Origin: Desulfobacterales bacterium
GTDB taxonomy: Bacteria > Desulfobacterota > Desulfobacteria > Desulfobacterales > Desulfobacteraceae
DNA length: 5,171 nucleotides
Reading direction: 5' to 3'
Assembly: GCA_022361315.1 (NCBI GenBank)
Contig: JAKSBB010000692.1
Span: forward strand, 1 to 5,171
Shown here piece after piece: positions 4,855 to 5,171 of the stretch. Every line of letters begins with the position of its first letter. Positions within the stretch are counted from its first letter, which is position 1. Both the position numbers and the translations under genes were made by a program. Under the pieces are notes generated by a model that saw nothing but the letters and a program-made list of their open reading frames with translations, did not search any database and was not told the DNA's origin.

Positions 4855-5171
4855 TTATTTGCCTTCCCGTTCTTTTTCTTCTGCAATCTCAGCTTCACAG
4901 TTTTCCACGATGGATCTCATCTGAGATTTTACCTCGTCGGAAAGCGGTGTGGGCTTATGGTTTGCGAGGATGTCGCGGGCCGTGTCCATGGCTTTTTCAT
5001 GCATGGTCTGGCCACCGGCCTGCTCCCATCTATCCCGAACCCTGCGGTCAATGAGTGCTGGCTGTGACATCTTCTTCATGTTCTCAAACGTGTGTTTTTC
5101 AGTGATGAACTGGCCCTGGGATCCTACCCGTCCAATTATATCCACTGCCAGGGTATCCTCGTTTACGGGGA
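4855..5171 (-). CDS. Trimethylamine methyltransferase (MttB) family protein, C-terminal end, 5' part outside window
   Basis: The last 104 residues of an MttB-superfamily methyltransferase read from the right edge of the window to a TAA at 4857-4855. The superfamily moves a methyl group from a quaternary or tertiary amine to a corrinoid protein. Visible hallmarks are NEDTLAVDIIGRVG, then QGQFITEKHT, DRRVRDRWEQAGG and ARDILANHKPTPL, the standard C-terminal sequence order of MttB proteins. The tail ends in a charged segment (EAEIAEEKEREGK). The GTG at 5145-5143 is an internal Val codon, since the frame stays open to the window edge. Full-length members have about 480-500 residues. The pyrrolysine (TAG) site of true MttB lies roughly 160 residues from the end, about 55 residues beyond this window, so trimethylamine (Pyl) and glycine-betaine (non-Pyl MtgB) types cannot be told apart. 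The gene is convergent with the others and probably belongs to a second operon of the same pathway. Confidence 0.92.
   Translation of the reverse strand, partial: PVNEDTLAVDIIGRVGSQGQFITEKHTFENMKKMSQPALIDRRVRDRWEQAGGQTMHEKAMDTARDILANHKPTPLSDEVKSQMRSIVENCEAEIAEEKEREGK

Overview
The window looks like a piece of a chromosome from an anaerobic Desulfobacterota-type bacterium (Desulfobacterium/Desulfobacula-like sulfate reducers are my best guess). It carries a corrinoid-dependent methyl-transfer locus. The taxonomic guess rests on gene content, namely a corrinoid protein, a methyl-tetrahydrofolate methyltransferase, a PylB-type radical SAM enzyme, a BCCT transporter and an MttB-family methyltransferase, together with moderately high GC coding DNA. 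It is inference, because no marker gene is present.

Layout: (1) Positions 2-1146 hold the C-terminal part of a methyltransferase corrinoid protein, followed 23 nt later by a complete pterin-binding methyltransferase (MtgA/AcsE type). (2) Overlapping the end of that gene by 11 nt, 1136-2236 encodes a complete PylB (3-methylornithine synthase) homologue that starts with TTG. (3) The 283-nt gap at 2237-2519 is regulatory. It holds a long near-perfect hairpin (2251-2298), TTACAC/GTGTAA repeats and a convincing sigma-54 -24/-12 promoter (2431-2446). (4) Positions 2520-4115 encode a 12-helix BCCT transporter, closed by a strong intrinsic terminator (4158-4207). (5) Positions 4307-4717 encode a small exported DUF2141 protein. 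(6) A GC-rich hairpin at 4757-4797 with A and T tracts on either side acts as a two-way terminator between this gene and a convergent minus-strand gene, 4855-5171, which is the C-terminal end of an MttB-family methyltransferase running off the window.

Proposed teamwork (inference): the BCCT carrier imports a quaternary amine such as glycine betaine. An MttB-superfamily enzyme moves a methyl group to the corrinoid protein, and the MtgA-like enzyme passes it to tetrahydrofolate for oxidation in the C1 (Wood-Ljungdahl) pathway. The PylB homologue ties the locus to pyrrolysine, the amino acid found in the active site of trimethylamine methyltransferase MttB. The visible part of the MttB-family gene does not reach the pyrrolysine position, so it could be either a true MttB or a non-pyrrolysine glycine-betaine type (MtgB). 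None of the six visible stop codons is TAG, which fits a pyrrolysine-using genome but is weak evidence on so few genes.
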